A stretch of 31,912 nucleotides of DNA from assembly GCA_030746295.1 (NCBI GenBank), contig JASLMY010000024.1, positions 1-31,912 on the forward strand, read 5' to 3'. Within the stretch, counting starts at the first letter, position 1, and each line of letters opens with the position of its first letter. This document shows positions 14,418-22,172 of this stretch, one piece after another. This DNA is from Alphaproteobacteria bacterium (GTDB taxonomy: Bacteria > Pseudomonadota > Alphaproteobacteria > GCA-2731375). The notes below the pieces were generated by a model. The model was not told the origin of the DNA, made no database searches, and saw nothing but the letters and a program-made list of their open reading frames with translations. The translations under genes and the position numbers were made by a program.

Positions 14418-15104
14418 TTAGCGTCTGAACGAGGCCTTGACCGATGTCGCCTTGGCGCGGCCGGCGCGACGCTCGTCGTCGTCGCCGGCGGCGGCCGTCC
14501 GCACGGCACCGGCGAGAAAACGCGCAAAAATGCGGGCCATGGCCCGGTTCAGGGCGACGACCGATGCCTTGACGCTGGCGTCCGTGGCTGGGCTTTCCTC
14601 GGCATAGGTCTCGGCGACGACGATGCCGCCGTCGGCGAGCCGTACCAGGGCCAGCTCCAATTCGATCGAGACCCGGGGCGGCCCACCGCCGATCAGTCGC
14701 TCCAGGCGCTTGGCGGTGCCGCTCAAGCGGTAGTCGGCGGGGATCCTCATCTCCGGCGTGACGACCGATTGGGCGATGCCGCTATCCCTCAGGTAGGCGA
14801 CCATCTCCTGCTGCAACATGCGTGTCGGCGGATCCGCCCAATAGTGATAGTCGTGCTGCTGCACCTCGTGCGGCTTGCCGGTTTCGCTGAAGAGCAGTGG
14901 CCGCTCGTGCAGCAGGCCCTCGGCCTGAAGAGGCTCGATCGTGAGCACGCCGGGCAGCAGCGCTTGGCGGCCGACTTGGCCCGGCCCGGGCACGACCAGA
15001 CGGTAGAAGTGGTCGCGCGGCACCGGCGGGGCCGAGCCCAGGCAGCCGCTCAGCAAGGGTAAGGCCAGGCAAGCGGGCAGGAGTGCGATCGCCATGCGTT
15101 TCAT
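14418..15104 (-). CDS. ABC-type transport auxiliary lipoprotein (PqiC-like)
   Basis: 228-residue lipoprotein with a classical lipobox LLSGC (Cys21), so acylated and most likely held at the inner leaflet of the outer membrane. The body matches the ABC-type transport auxiliary lipoprotein family (PF03886 type), seen with MCE transporters: a YRL strand at the start, RPLLFSE and YHYWADPPTRMLQ motifs, and SIELELALVR later. In PqiABC and related systems this subunit binds the MCE tube at the outer membrane. It overlaps mlaD by 4 nt (ATGA at 15101-15104), hence translational coupling. It is the last gene of the seven-gene operon that begins at 19651. The basic C-terminal tail is of no known function. 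Confidence 0.9.
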   Translation of the reverse strand: MKRMAIALLPACLALPLLSGCLGSAPPVPRDHFYRLVVPGPGQVGRQALLPGVLTIEPLQAEGLLHERPLLFSETGKPHEVQQHDYHYWADPPTRMLQQEMVAYLRDSGIAQSVVTPEMRIPADYRLSGTAKRLERLIGGGPPRVSIELELALVRLADGGIVVAETYAEESPATDASVKASVVALNRAMARIFARFLAGAVRTAAAGDDDERRAGRAKATSVKASFRR

Positions 15105-16129
15105 TTTTCGTCCCTCCGGCTGAGCGAGACGGCGGGCTCGCTCTTGACCTCGCGGCGCGGCGAGCTGTCGAGCAGCAGACCCGGGTTCTGGCGGATCAGG
15201 CGGCTGAACTCGCTCATGTTGCGCGCTGCCCCGCTGAGGTTGTGGTTGATCGAATCGATGTTCCGGGCGATCGCCTGCAGGGTGTAGCGCGCGTCCGCGA
15301 TAGCGCCGTCGACCTTGCCTTCGTTGGCTGCGACGATCCGTCCGACATCGCTCAGGATGCCGTCGACCTGCTCGAGGTTGGTCTCGACCTCGGCGGAGAT
15401 CACGATGAGCCGGCGCGAGACCTCCTCGACGTTCCGAACGACCCGACCGGTTCCCTTGATGTTGCGGTCGGACAAGAGCTTCTGCGCCCGGTCGACGGTC
15501 TCGTTCAGTTCCTTGGAGAAGGCGACCAGCTCGCCCGTGATCGCCGGCACGCGTTGCTCCAGGTCCCGCGCCACGCCCCCGGCCGAGCCCAGGATTTGGC
15601 GCATGTCGTTCTCGAGCAACGAGTTGCCGGTCTCCACGAGTGTCGAGACCCGGGCCAGCAGGCGCTTCAAGTCATTGCGCGACAAATCGCCGATGTCGGC
15701 CGCCACGTCGGCCAGTGCCGCGAACATGTCGGCGGGCGCCGCGCCCACGATCCGCTGGCCGGGCTCCAAGGCCTCGCGCGCGTTGCCCTGCGCGATGTCG
15801 ACGGTCTTGGCGCCGAGGAAGTTCGAGCTGCCGATACGGGCCACGCTGTCGGCGGGAATGCGCCAGCCGCGTTGGACGCTGACCTCGAGCCGGAAGCGGG
15901 TCCGATCCGCCTCGACCAGGGGCCGAATGGTCTCTACCTGGCCCACGAGATAGCCGTCGAAGCGGACTTGAGTGCCGAATTTGATGTCGGCGACGTTGTC
16001 CAGCACGACGACATAGCCGTCTCGCTCGACGCCGCGGCCGGTCAGGGCCACTGCCGCCACCAGGGCCGTCCCCAGCATAGCGATCACGAAAAGGCCGACG
16101 GCAGCGTAGTTCAGCTTATGATTGCGCAT
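15101..16129 (-). CDS. mlaD: MlaD family MCE-domain protein
   Basis: 342-residue periplasmic lipid-binding subunit of an Mla-type ABC transporter. One N-terminal transmembrane anchor (about 9-31) is followed by a single MCE domain at about 37-115, with the family's YVVVLDNVADIKFGTQVRFDGYLVGQV pattern split over the first strands, and SNFLGAKTVDI near its end. A long helical region of about 200 residues, probably coiled coil, contains DRAQKLLSD and a low-complexity stretch. This is far longer than the E. coli MlaD (about 180 aa) and suits a helical channel reaching across the periplasm to the lipoprotein. It overlaps the lipoprotein gene by 4 nt and starts 4 nt after the ATPase gene's stop. 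Confidence 0.92.
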   Translation of the reverse strand: MRNHKLNYAAVGLFVIAMLGTALVAAVALTGRGVERDGYVVVLDNVADIKFGTQVRFDGYLVGQVETIRPLVEADRTRFRLEVSVQRGWRIPADSVARIGSSNFLGAKTVDIAQGNAREALEPGQRIVGAAPADMFAALADVAADIGDLSRNDLKRLLARVSTLVETGNSLLENDMRQILGSAGGVARDLEQRVPAITGELVAFSKELNETVDRAQKLLSDRNIKGTGRVVRNVEEVSRRLIVISAEVETNLEQVDGILSDVGRIVAANEGKVDGAIADARYTLQAIARNIDSINHNLSGAARNMSEFSRLIRQNPGLLLDSSPRREVKSEPAVSLSRRDEK

Positions 16130-16133
16130 GGCT

Positions 16134-16991
16134 CTAGCGTGCCCCCAGGGCTGCGCCGCGACCCGTCAGCCGGTCGAGATAGGTCGCGGGATCGATTTCG
16201 GCTTCTTCGACGCGCCGGTTGAGCAAGTTCTGCACCCTTGCCAAGTCCGAGCCGCGCACGCCCTCGACGTCGTCGACCAACAGCACCCGGCCCTGGTCCA
16301 GGACCGTGATCCGGTCGGCGATTTTGAAGGCGCTCTCCAGCTCGTGGGTGACGACGACGATGCTCATGTTCATGGCCTCGCGGAGCTTTAGGATGAGGTC
16401 GTCGAGCGCGGCCGAGACCACCGGGTCCAGGCCCGCGGACGGCTCGTCGAAGAACAAGAGCTCGGGGTCCATGGCGATCGCCCGGGCCACCGCCGCCCGC
16501 TTCAGCATGCCGCCCGACAGTTCCGATGGCATCAAGTCCCCGGTGCCGGCGAGGTTCACGACCTCGAGCTTGAGCTGGGCCATGATCGCCATGGTCTCGG
16601 GGTCGAGCCGGGTGTGCTCGGCAAGCGGCAGCATGATGTTCTCCAGCACCGACATCGAGCTGAAGAGGGCGCCGCCCTGAAAGGCGACGCCGATTCTGCG
16701 CCTAAGCCGCATCATCTCCCGGGCGCGGGCGCGGGTGATGTCGAGACCCAATAGCTCGACCACGCCTCGGCTCGGCCGCTCGAGGCCGATCAGGTGGCGC
16801 AGCAAGGTCGACTTGCCGGAACCGCTGCCGCCCATGATCACCATGATCTCGCCGGGGCGGACCTCCAAGTCGACCCCGTGCAGGACTTGGCGCGCGCCAT
16901 AGTGCGCGTCGAGGTCCTGCACCCGGATCACCGGTGCCGCACCGTCGGTCGACGGCGCCGCTGTTTCGCAAGCCTGAGGTGCGCCGGCCAT
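16134..16991 (-). CDS. mlaF: MlaF-like ABC transporter ATP-binding protein
   Basis: 285-residue ABC ATPase powering phospholipid transport with MlaE and MlaD. Walker A GGSGSGKST is at 54-62, the signature LSGGM at 158-162, Walker B LLFFDEPSAGLD around 178-189, and the switch His216 in VVTHE. The FQGGALFSSMSVLENI Q-loop and LSGGMLKRAA are typical of the MlaF/Ttg2A branch. About 20 residues precede the usual start. The ATG at 16991 lies 5 bp after the MlaE stop. In E. coli the STAS protein MlaB binds MlaF and is needed for activity; here a STAS gene sits two genes upstream, making it the likely partner. Confidence 0.93.
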   Translation of the reverse strand: MAGAPQACETAAPSTDGAAPVIRVQDLDAHYGARQVLHGVDLEVRPGEIMVIMGGSGSGKSTLLRHLIGLERPSRGVVELLGLDITRARAREMMRLRRRIGVAFQGGALFSSMSVLENIMLPLAEHTRLDPETMAIMAQLKLEVVNLAGTGDLMPSELSGGMLKRAAVARAIAMDPELLFFDEPSAGLDPVVSAALDDLILKLREAMNMSIVVVTHELESAFKIADRITVLDQGRVLLVDDVEGVRGSDLARVQNLLNRRVEEAEIDPATYLDRLTGRGAALGAR

Positions 16992-16996
16992 CGTCG

Positions 16997-17788
16997 TCAC
17001 CCGCTGGTCACGATGAAGGCGAAGATCATGTCGGCGATGATGATCGCGGCGATCGACTGCACCACCGCCCGCGTCGTCATCCGGCCGACGCCCTCGGCGC
17101 CGCCTTCCGCCAAGGCCCCGTTGACCGAGGAGATGATCGCCACCAGGGCGGCGAAGATCGCACTCTTGGTGAGGCCGTGCGCCAGGTCGTTGACCGACAG
17201 CACGACCAAGAGTTCGGCACCATAGGCCTCGAGGCTGATTCCCAGTGTCGACGAGACCAGAATGCCGGCCGCACCCAGTGCCACCAAATTGGCCCAGACG
17301 GTCAGGCACGGCACCGCGATCAGCATGGCGATCAGGGCCGGCGCGACCAGGAACCTGACCGGCGCTATGCCGATCGCCCTGAAGGCGTCGATCTCCTGAT
17401 TGATCAGCATGGTGCTGAGGCGGGCGGCAAGGGCGGAGCCGGAGCGCCCAGCGATCAGGATGCCGACGATCAGCGGCGAGAACTCACGTACCACCGAGAG
17501 CGCTATGCCGACGGTGGCGAAGGCCTCGGCACCGAAGAGGCTCAACGTGTAGAGGCTCTGTATGGCCAGCATCATGCCGATGGTGGCGGCCAGGATGGTG
17601 ACGATCGGCAACGCTTGGATGCCGACCTGCATCGTCTGCGCGGCGACCGCCGCCGCTCTGACCGGCTGCTGCCGACTGCGGCCGAGGACGGTCCAGAAGA
17701 GCGACTCGAATAAGAGGGCGCCGGCGAAGCCGATTTCCTCGGCACCGCCGACCACCCTGCGGCCGATCGTTTCGGCCGCCCTCAGCAT
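16997..17788 (-). CDS. mlaE: MlaE-like ABC transporter permease
   Basis: 263-residue integral inner-membrane permease of the MlaE/YrbE family. It has the usual amphipathic N-terminal helix followed by about five or six membrane helices, the FSPLIVGILIAGRSGSALAARLSTM segment and MLINQEIDAFRAIGI, the coupling-helix region contacting the ATPase. A C-terminal hydrophobic helix ends in VTSG. Length equals the E. coli form and there is no fused N-terminal STAS domain. Many MlaE homologs carry such a fusion; here the STAS is a separate upstream gene, overlapping this start by 7 nt (17782-17788). Confidence 0.93.
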   Translation of the reverse strand: MLRAAETIGRRVVGGAEEIGFAGALLFESLFWTVLGRSRQQPVRAAAVAAQTMQVGIQALPIVTILAATIGMMLAIQSLYTLSLFGAEAFATVGIALSVVREFSPLIVGILIAGRSGSALAARLSTMLINQEIDAFRAIGIAPVRFLVAPALIAMLIAVPCLTVWANLVALGAAGILVSSTLGISLEAYGAELLVVLSVNDLAHGLTKSAIFAALVAIISSVNGALAEGGAEGVGRMTTRAVVQSIAAIIIADMIFAFIVTSG

Positions 17789-18117
17789 GGCGTCTCCGCC
17801 AGGGCGGCGCCGAGATCGGCGTGAATGGTGAAGACCTTGCCGAGGCGCGCGAGCTCGAAGACCCGGAGCGCTTCCGGGCTGACCGCGACCAGGCCGAGGC
17901 TGGTGCCGCCGCGGCCGGCGGACTGCAACGCCTCGACCAGGCTGGCGATGCCGGAGCTGTCGATGTAGCTGACGGCCGAGAGGTCGACCAGAACGTCTCG
18001 TCCCTTGGCGGTGCAGCCGAGCAAGAGGCGCCTGACCTCGGGCGCCCGGTCGAGGTCGACCTCGCCTTCGAGCGAGACCACCAGCCTGTCGCCCTCTTCG
18101 CGAACCTGGTTGCTCAT
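17782..18117 (-). CDS. STAS domain protein, MlaB/anti-anti-sigma type
   Basis: 111-residue STAS protein. Core DVLVDLSAVSYIDSSG with the phospho-acceptor motif D53-S54-S55-G56; Ser54 aligns with the serine phosphorylated in SpoIIAA/RsbV, and Ser55 is adjacent. In its operon it lies between an RsbW-like kinase (ATGA overlap, 18114-18117) and MlaE (7-nt overlap). Known roles of such proteins are anti-anti-sigma factors and, in E. coli, MlaB, the cytoplasmic subunit of MlaFEDB. I infer an MlaB-like subunit whose state may be set by Ser phosphorylation; a purely sigma-directed role is the alternative. The ATG at 18117 starts MSNQVREEGDRLV at the usual STAS distance. Confidence 0.9.
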   Translation of the reverse strand: MSNQVREEGDRLVVSLEGEVDLDRAPEVRRLLLGCTAKGRDVLVDLSAVSYIDSSGIASLVEALQSAGRGGTSLGLVAVSPEALRVFELARLGKVFTIHADLGAALAETPC

Positions 18118-18548
18118 GTCCGTGTCCTCGCCTTCTTGGTCATCTCCAGGACGTTGCCGACCCCGTGCGGCGGCGGCACGAACTCCGCCGTGTCCATGAT
18201 CTCGGCCATGAAATGGGTGCCGAGGCCGCCCGGCCGGAGGTCGTCGAGTTCGCGCGGGCGGATGCACTCGGGATCGACCGGCGGTGCGAAGTCGGCGACG
18301 CGGACGATGATTCCCTGACCATCACGCATCAGGCCCAGGACGATGTCGCCGTCTGCGGGCGCCTCGTAGGCGTGCTGGATCACGTTTTGGCAGGCCTCTG
18401 CCACGGCCAGCACGATGTCGCGTGCCGCCGCCTCGTCGAAGCCGCAGAGGCGGGCTGCGCCCTCGATGCTGGGCCGCACCAGGGTCATCCGGTCGGCCGA
18501 GGCCGGAAAGCGGAGATCGATCAGCCGCTCGGCCGCCGGCGCCGTCAT
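18114..18548 (-). CDS. RsbW/SpoIIAB-type ATP-binding serine kinase (HATPase_c_2)
   Basis: 144-residue GHKL ATPase of the anti-sigma-factor kinase type, cytoplasmic. The N-box EACQNVIQHAY (Glu51, Asn55, His59) is that of SpoIIAB/RsbW; the G1 box is VADFAPPVDP (Asp86) and the G2 box GGLGTHFM (107-114). It would phosphorylate the STAS protein encoded next (overlap 4 nt). It overlaps the upstream phosphatase gene by one nt, so all three partner-switch genes are translationally coupled. No sigma factor gene is in the operon or elsewhere in the window, so its inhibitory target may be something other than a sigma factor. Confidence 0.9.
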   Translation of the reverse strand: MTAPAAERLIDLRFPASADRMTLVRPSIEGAARLCGFDEAAARDIVLAVAEACQNVIQHAYEAPADGDIVLGLMRDGQGIIVRVADFAPPVDPECIRPRELDDLRPGGLGTHFMAEIMDTAEFVPPPHGVGNVLEMTKKARTRT

Positions 18549-19651
18549 CAGACCGCCTCCGCGAGATTCGTCGACGCTTGGCCGGCATCGATGCCCGTGT
18601 GTCGAACCCAGGCATCGTCGATGGCGAGCACGGTTAGATCGTCGCGCACCTCCCAGCCGCCCTGGTCGAGCGTCTCCAGGATCAGCTTCAGGCGCTGGGC
18701 AGGGCTTTCCTCGGCAAAGAGCTCCACCAGTTGGATCAGCCCCTCGACGCCCAGCAGCTCGCCGTCGGCATAGCGGTATTCGGTCAGGCCGTCGGAGAAG
18801 AGATAGAGCTCGCCGCCGGCGAGATCGATCCGCTGCTCCGACGGTTCGGTGGCCGGCAGGATGCCGAGCGGCGGTGCCGTCGCCGGGAAGGTATCGTAGC
18901 TTCGGTCCGGCCGGCGCAGGAGCGGTGGCTGGTGGCCCGCGTTGGCGAAGGTGACCTCGCCGCTGAGGGGACAGTAGTGCCCGGCGACCATGGTCACGAA
19001 CATGCCCCTGGTCGCGGTCTCGCAAAGCTCGTCGTTCACGGTCGCCAACAGTGCTGCCGGCGACTCCATGCGCTTGCCGAGGTAGCGAAAGAGGCTCGCC
19101 GTCTTGGCCATCAACAGCGCCGCATTGATCCCCTTGCCCGAGACGTCGCCGAGCGAAAAGGCGATGCGCGCGTCGTCGAGCCGGAAATAGTCGAAGAAGT
19201 CGCCCGAGAGCTGGCGCGCCGGCAGGTTCAAGCCCCAGATCGGCAGGTCGTCCGGGGCAGAGTCGGGTTGCAAATTCTGCTGCAACTCGGCGGCGCGTTG
19301 CAGGTCGCGACCAAGCCCGTGCTGCTCGGCCAGACGAGATTCCAGCGCCGCCTTCGCCGGCGCCAAGCGGGCGAGCTGCGCCAAAACGTCGAGGAAGGCG
19401 CGGTCGGCGTCGCCGATCTCGCCATCGGCCGCGATCTCGGTAGTCAGGGCGAGGTCGTTGCCAACAACCTCAACGCGCAAATGGCCGGCATCGACGCCGA
19501 GATGTGCCGCGATTTCGGGCAGCGCCGCCTCGAGCGTTGCCAGCGGCGCCTCGGCCAGCGCCAGGCGATCGCCAATAGCCGCCGCGAAGTGAAGCTGCGC
19601 GACGCTCCGGGCAGGGTCTTGGTCACGGTCCTGGCGCTGTTCTTGCCACAT
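18548..19651 (-). CDS. SpoIIE/RsbU-type PP2C serine phosphatase
   Basis: 367-residue cytoplasmic PP2C-like phosphatase, first gene of the seven-gene operon. Residues 20-95 form an N-terminal region I cannot assign with confidence (a small sensory, GAF-like fold is possible), and 100-130 are coiled-coil-like. The SpoIIE domain follows, with metal-binding GDFFDYF (Asp151), SLGDVSGKGINAAL (Asp169), an ANAGHQPPLL motif, FSDGLTEYR and DDLTVLAID near the end. It would dephosphorylate the STAS protein and so oppose the kinase. No transmembrane segment or receiver domain is seen, so the input signal is unknown. The Shine-Dalgarno before the ATG at 19651 is weak. It diverges from the DegP/DegQ-type gene. 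Confidence 0.9.
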   Translation of the reverse strand: MWQEQRQDRDQDPARSVAQLHFAAAIGDRLALAEAPLATLEAALPEIAAHLGVDAGHLRVEVVGNDLALTTEIAADGEIGDADRAFLDVLAQLARLAPAKAALESRLAEQHGLGRDLQRAAELQQNLQPDSAPDDLPIWGLNLPARQLSGDFFDYFRLDDARIAFSLGDVSGKGINAALLMAKTASLFRYLGKRMESPAALLATVNDELCETATRGMFVTMVAGHYCPLSGEVTFANAGHQPPLLRRPDRSYDTFPATAPPLGILPATEPSEQRIDLAGGELYLFSDGLTEYRYADGELLGVEGLIQLVELFAEESPAQRLKLILETLDQGGWEVRDDLTVLAIDDAWVRHTGIDAGQASTNLAEAV

Positions 19652-19792
19652 GCGTCCGGCAGGTGTCTTCCCGATGGCACAATGGCGGCAATCCTAAATC
19701 CGATTGGTTAACAAGACCTTGGCGGGTCAACGAGGACAACCTTGCGAAAATTTAATCCGCTGGAAACAGGTCGGAAAGGTGCCCCTCCCTAT

Positions 19793-19804
19793 CTGTCCGG
19801 ACAG
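19793..19804. promoter_or_regulatory. Palindrome in the degQ-like leader
   Basis: CTGTCCGGACAG, a perfect 12-bp palindrome, lies 28 bp before the protease start codon in the 181-bp gap between divergent genes. It is placed to act as an operator. I cannot place a convincing promoter for either direction; a TTGACC on the minus strand is present without a good -10. Confidence 0.3.
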
Positions 19805-19832
19805 GCACAACACCAACCATGGAGATCCTCCG

Positions 19833-21302
19833 ATGCAAAAGGACAAGCACACCCCGGCCGGCCGTGCCCTGATCGCCGGCCTTCTCGCCACCACCATTCT
19901 GGCGGCACCGCTGGCGGTCGCCGCCGGTGCCTTTCAGGCGCCGGCCCCCGTCACCATCGAGCAGGCCCAGGCGCCGGCCGACTTCTCCGCCGTGATCGAG
20001 GCGGTGCGGCCGGCGGTGGTCAGCATCTATGCCGAGCGCGCCATGAAGCCCTCGGCGATCCAGGCCATGCCAGGATCGCCGCGGTTCGGCGAAGGGCATC
20101 CCTTCCACGATTTCTTCGAGCGTTTCGGGCCCGCCGTTCCGGACCACGGCTTCGGAGGCCGCGATGCGCCCTCGCACATGACCAAGGCGCTCGGCTCCGG
20201 CTTCTTCGTCTCGGATGACGGCTACATCGTGACCAATCAGCATGTCGTCGACTCCGCCCGCCGGATCACGGTTCGCCTCGACGACGGCAAGGAGCTCGAG
20301 GCCAAGCTGATCGGTGCCGACGCCAAGACCGATCTCGCTCTCCTGAAGGTTTCGGGTGCGGGCTTCGCCCACGTCGCCTTCGCCGACGGCGGTGGCGTAA
20401 AGCCCGGCCAATGGGTCGTCACCGTTGGCGCGCCCTTCGGCCTTGGCGGCAGCGCCACCGCCGGCATCGTTTCGGCCCGCGGCCGTGACATCGGTGCCGG
20501 ACCCTATGACGACTTCATCCAGATCGATGCGCCGATCAACCGTGGTAACTCGGGCGGCCCGGCCTTCGACCTCGGCGGCCGGGTGGTCGGCGTCAACACG
20601 GCGATATTCTCGCCCTCCGGCGCCAATGCCGGCGTCGGATTCGCAATTTCGGCCGAAGTCGCGGCCGATGTCGTCGCCGACCTCAAGGACGACGGCAAGG
20701 TTGTCCGCGGTTGGCTCGGCGTTACCGTGCAGCCGCTGAGCGAGGACCTGGCCAAGGCGCTTGACCTCGAGTCGGCCAAGGGTGCTCTCATCGCTGCGGT
20801 ACATGGGAAGGCGCCGGCCCATGAGGCTGAGATCGAGGCCGGCGACGTCGTCGTCGCGGTCGACGACAAGCCGATCGCCACGGTCCGCGACCTGACCGGG
20901 GCGATCGCCGCCGCCAGTCCTGAGGCCGTGGTGCGCCTCGCCCTGATGCGCGACGGCAAGCGGCTCGAGAAGAGCGTCCGCCTCGGCACCATGCCGGGCG
21001 AGGCCGAGCCGACGGCGCGGGCCGACACCGAGGACGAAAAAGGCAAGCTCGGCATCGCCTTGGCCGACGTCGACGGCAAGGCGGTGGTGACGGCCGTGAA
21101 ACCGGGCTCGGAAGCGGCCGACAAGGGCATTCGCCCCGGTACCGCGATCCTCGCGGTCGGGACCGAGAAGACCCGAAACGTCGCTGATGTGGTCGCCGCC
21201 GTCGACAAGGCGCGGGCCGCCGGCGACGAGGTTCTGCTGCTCCAGCTCGAGACGAGAGGCGGCAAGCGGTTCCTCGCCCTGGGCCTTGGCGGCAACGCCT
21301 AG
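19833..21302 (+). CDS. degP: DegP/DegQ (Do family) periplasmic serine protease
   Basis: 489-residue HtrA-type protease and chaperone of the periplasm. A signal peptide (about 1-31, ending AVAAGA) is followed by a 40-residue linker. A chymotrypsin-fold protease domain holds the catalytic triad His137 (TNQHVV), Asp167 (TDLALLKV) and Ser240 (GNSGGPAF). Two PDZ domains follow at about 265-355 and 395-485. DegP and DegQ both have two PDZ domains; the sequence alone does not separate them. The ATG at 19833 has GGAG upstream and begins the signal peptide; the frame is open further 5'. Divergent from the phosphatase-Mla operon and followed by a strong terminator, then by a two-component system. Confidence 0.92.
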   Translation: MQKDKHTPAGRALIAGLLATTILAAPLAVAAGAFQAPAPVTIEQAQAPADFSAVIEAVRPAVVSIYAERAMKPSAIQAMPGSPRFGEGHPFHDFFERFGPAVPDHGFGGRDAPSHMTKALGSGFFVSDDGYIVTNQHVVDSARRITVRLDDGKELEAKLIGADAKTDLALLKVSGAGFAHVAFADGGGVKPGQWVVTVGAPFGLGGSATAGIVSARGRDIGAGPYDDFIQIDAPINRGNSGGPAFDLGGRVVGVNTAIFSPSGANAGVGFAISAEVAADVVADLKDDGKVVRGWLGVTVQPLSEDLAKALDLESAKGALIAAVHGKAPAHEAEIEAGDVVVAVDDKPIATVRDLTGAIAAASPEAVVRLALMRDGKRLEKSVRLGTMPGEAEPTARADTEDEKGKLGIALADVDGKAVVTAVKPGSEAADKGIRPGTAILAVGTEKTRNVADVVAAVDKARAAGDEVLLLQLETRGGKRFLALGLGGNA

Positions 21303-21319
21303 CCGAAGACGGAGCGACA

Positions 21320-21356
21320 GGAGGGCGCGCCCAATGCCGGCGCGCCCTCCACTTTT
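21320..21356 (+). terminator. Rho-independent terminator of the degP/degQ-like gene
   Basis: A perfect 12-bp stem GGAGGGCGCGCC (21320-21331) / GGCGCGCCCTCC (21339-21350), 7-nt loop, then ACTTTT. It starts 18 bp after the protease stop and separates it from the response regulator. Confidence 0.85.
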
Positions 21357-21491
21357 CGCGCTACCTGCCCGATGCCCCACATCGCGCCGCGCGGCGCTCC
21401 TGCCCTGTCAGGCCGACAGTGGCGCTGAGGCCATGGATAGTGGGAGATAGCCGGGCTAAACTTCGCGCCGCAACCGTGGTCGAGCTTTCCG

Positions 21492-22172
21492 ATGCGCATC
21501 CTGACGATCGAGGACGACGCCGAGGCCGCCGCCTATCTGGTGAAGGGCTTGCGCGAGAGCGGTCACGTCGCCGACCACGCGGCCGACGGCGAGACCGGGC
21601 TCGCCATGGCGTTGTCGGCGCCCTATGACGCCCTCATCGTCGACCGCATGCTGCCCGACCTCGACGGCCTGTCGCTCGTGCGCCGGCTGCGCTCGCTGGA
21701 GGTCTCGACGCCGGTGCTGTTCCTGAGCGCGCTCGGCGAGGTCGACCAGCGGGTCGAGGGCCTGCGCGCCGGCGGTGACGACTACTTGGTCAAGCCCTAT
21801 GCCTTGGCCGAGCTGCTGGCCCGGGTCGAGGGCCTGGCCCGCCGGCGGGCCCCGGAGCAGGCAGCGACCCGGCTCCAAATCGCCGACCTGGAAATGGACC
21901 TGCTTGCCCGCACCGTCAGCCGTGCCGGCCGACGGATCGAGCTGCAGCCGCGCGAGTTCAAGCTCTTGGAATGCCTGCTGCGCCATTCCGGCCAAGTGGT
22001 GACGCGGACGATGCTGCTGGAGAACGTCTGGGACTATCACTTCGACCCGCAGACCAACGTCATCGACGTGCACATCTCCCGTCTCAGGTCGAAGATCGAC
22101 AAGGGCTTTGATTGCCCACTCCTGCACACCGTCCGGGGGGCGGGCTACGTCCTGCGGGCGGATGCAGATTAA
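21492..22172 (+). CDS. OmpR/PhoB-type response regulator
   Basis: 226-residue DNA-binding regulator. Receiver domain 1-115 with acidic pocket EDD (7-9), phospho-acceptor Asp51 in LIVDRMLPD and Lys101 in YLVKPY. A winged-helix OmpR effector domain (about 130-222) has LQPREFKLLECLLRHSG and NVIDVHISRLRSKID. Target unknown. The ATG has only a weak ribosome site. Its end overlaps the kinase start by 11 nt, so the pair is co-translated. The DegP/DegQ-like gene is just upstream, separated by a terminator, which suggests but does not prove a role in envelope stress. Confidence 0.93.
   Translation: MRILTIEDDAEAAAYLVKGLRESGHVADHAADGETGLAMALSAPYDALIVDRMLPDLDGLSLVRRLRSLEVSTPVLFLSALGEVDQRVEGLRAGGDDYLVKPYALAELLARVEGLARRRAPEQAATRLQIADLEMDLLARTVSRAGRRIELQPREFKLLECLLRHSGQVVTRTMLLENVWDYHFDPQTNVIDVHISRLRSKIDKGFDCPLLHTVRGAGYVLRADAD

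Noticed and set aside
19752..21380. 542-codon minus-strand frame opposite the degP/degQ-like gene
   Set aside because: It is a shadow of the protease, with an R/G/H/D-rich composition and no motif, and it overlaps the terminator.
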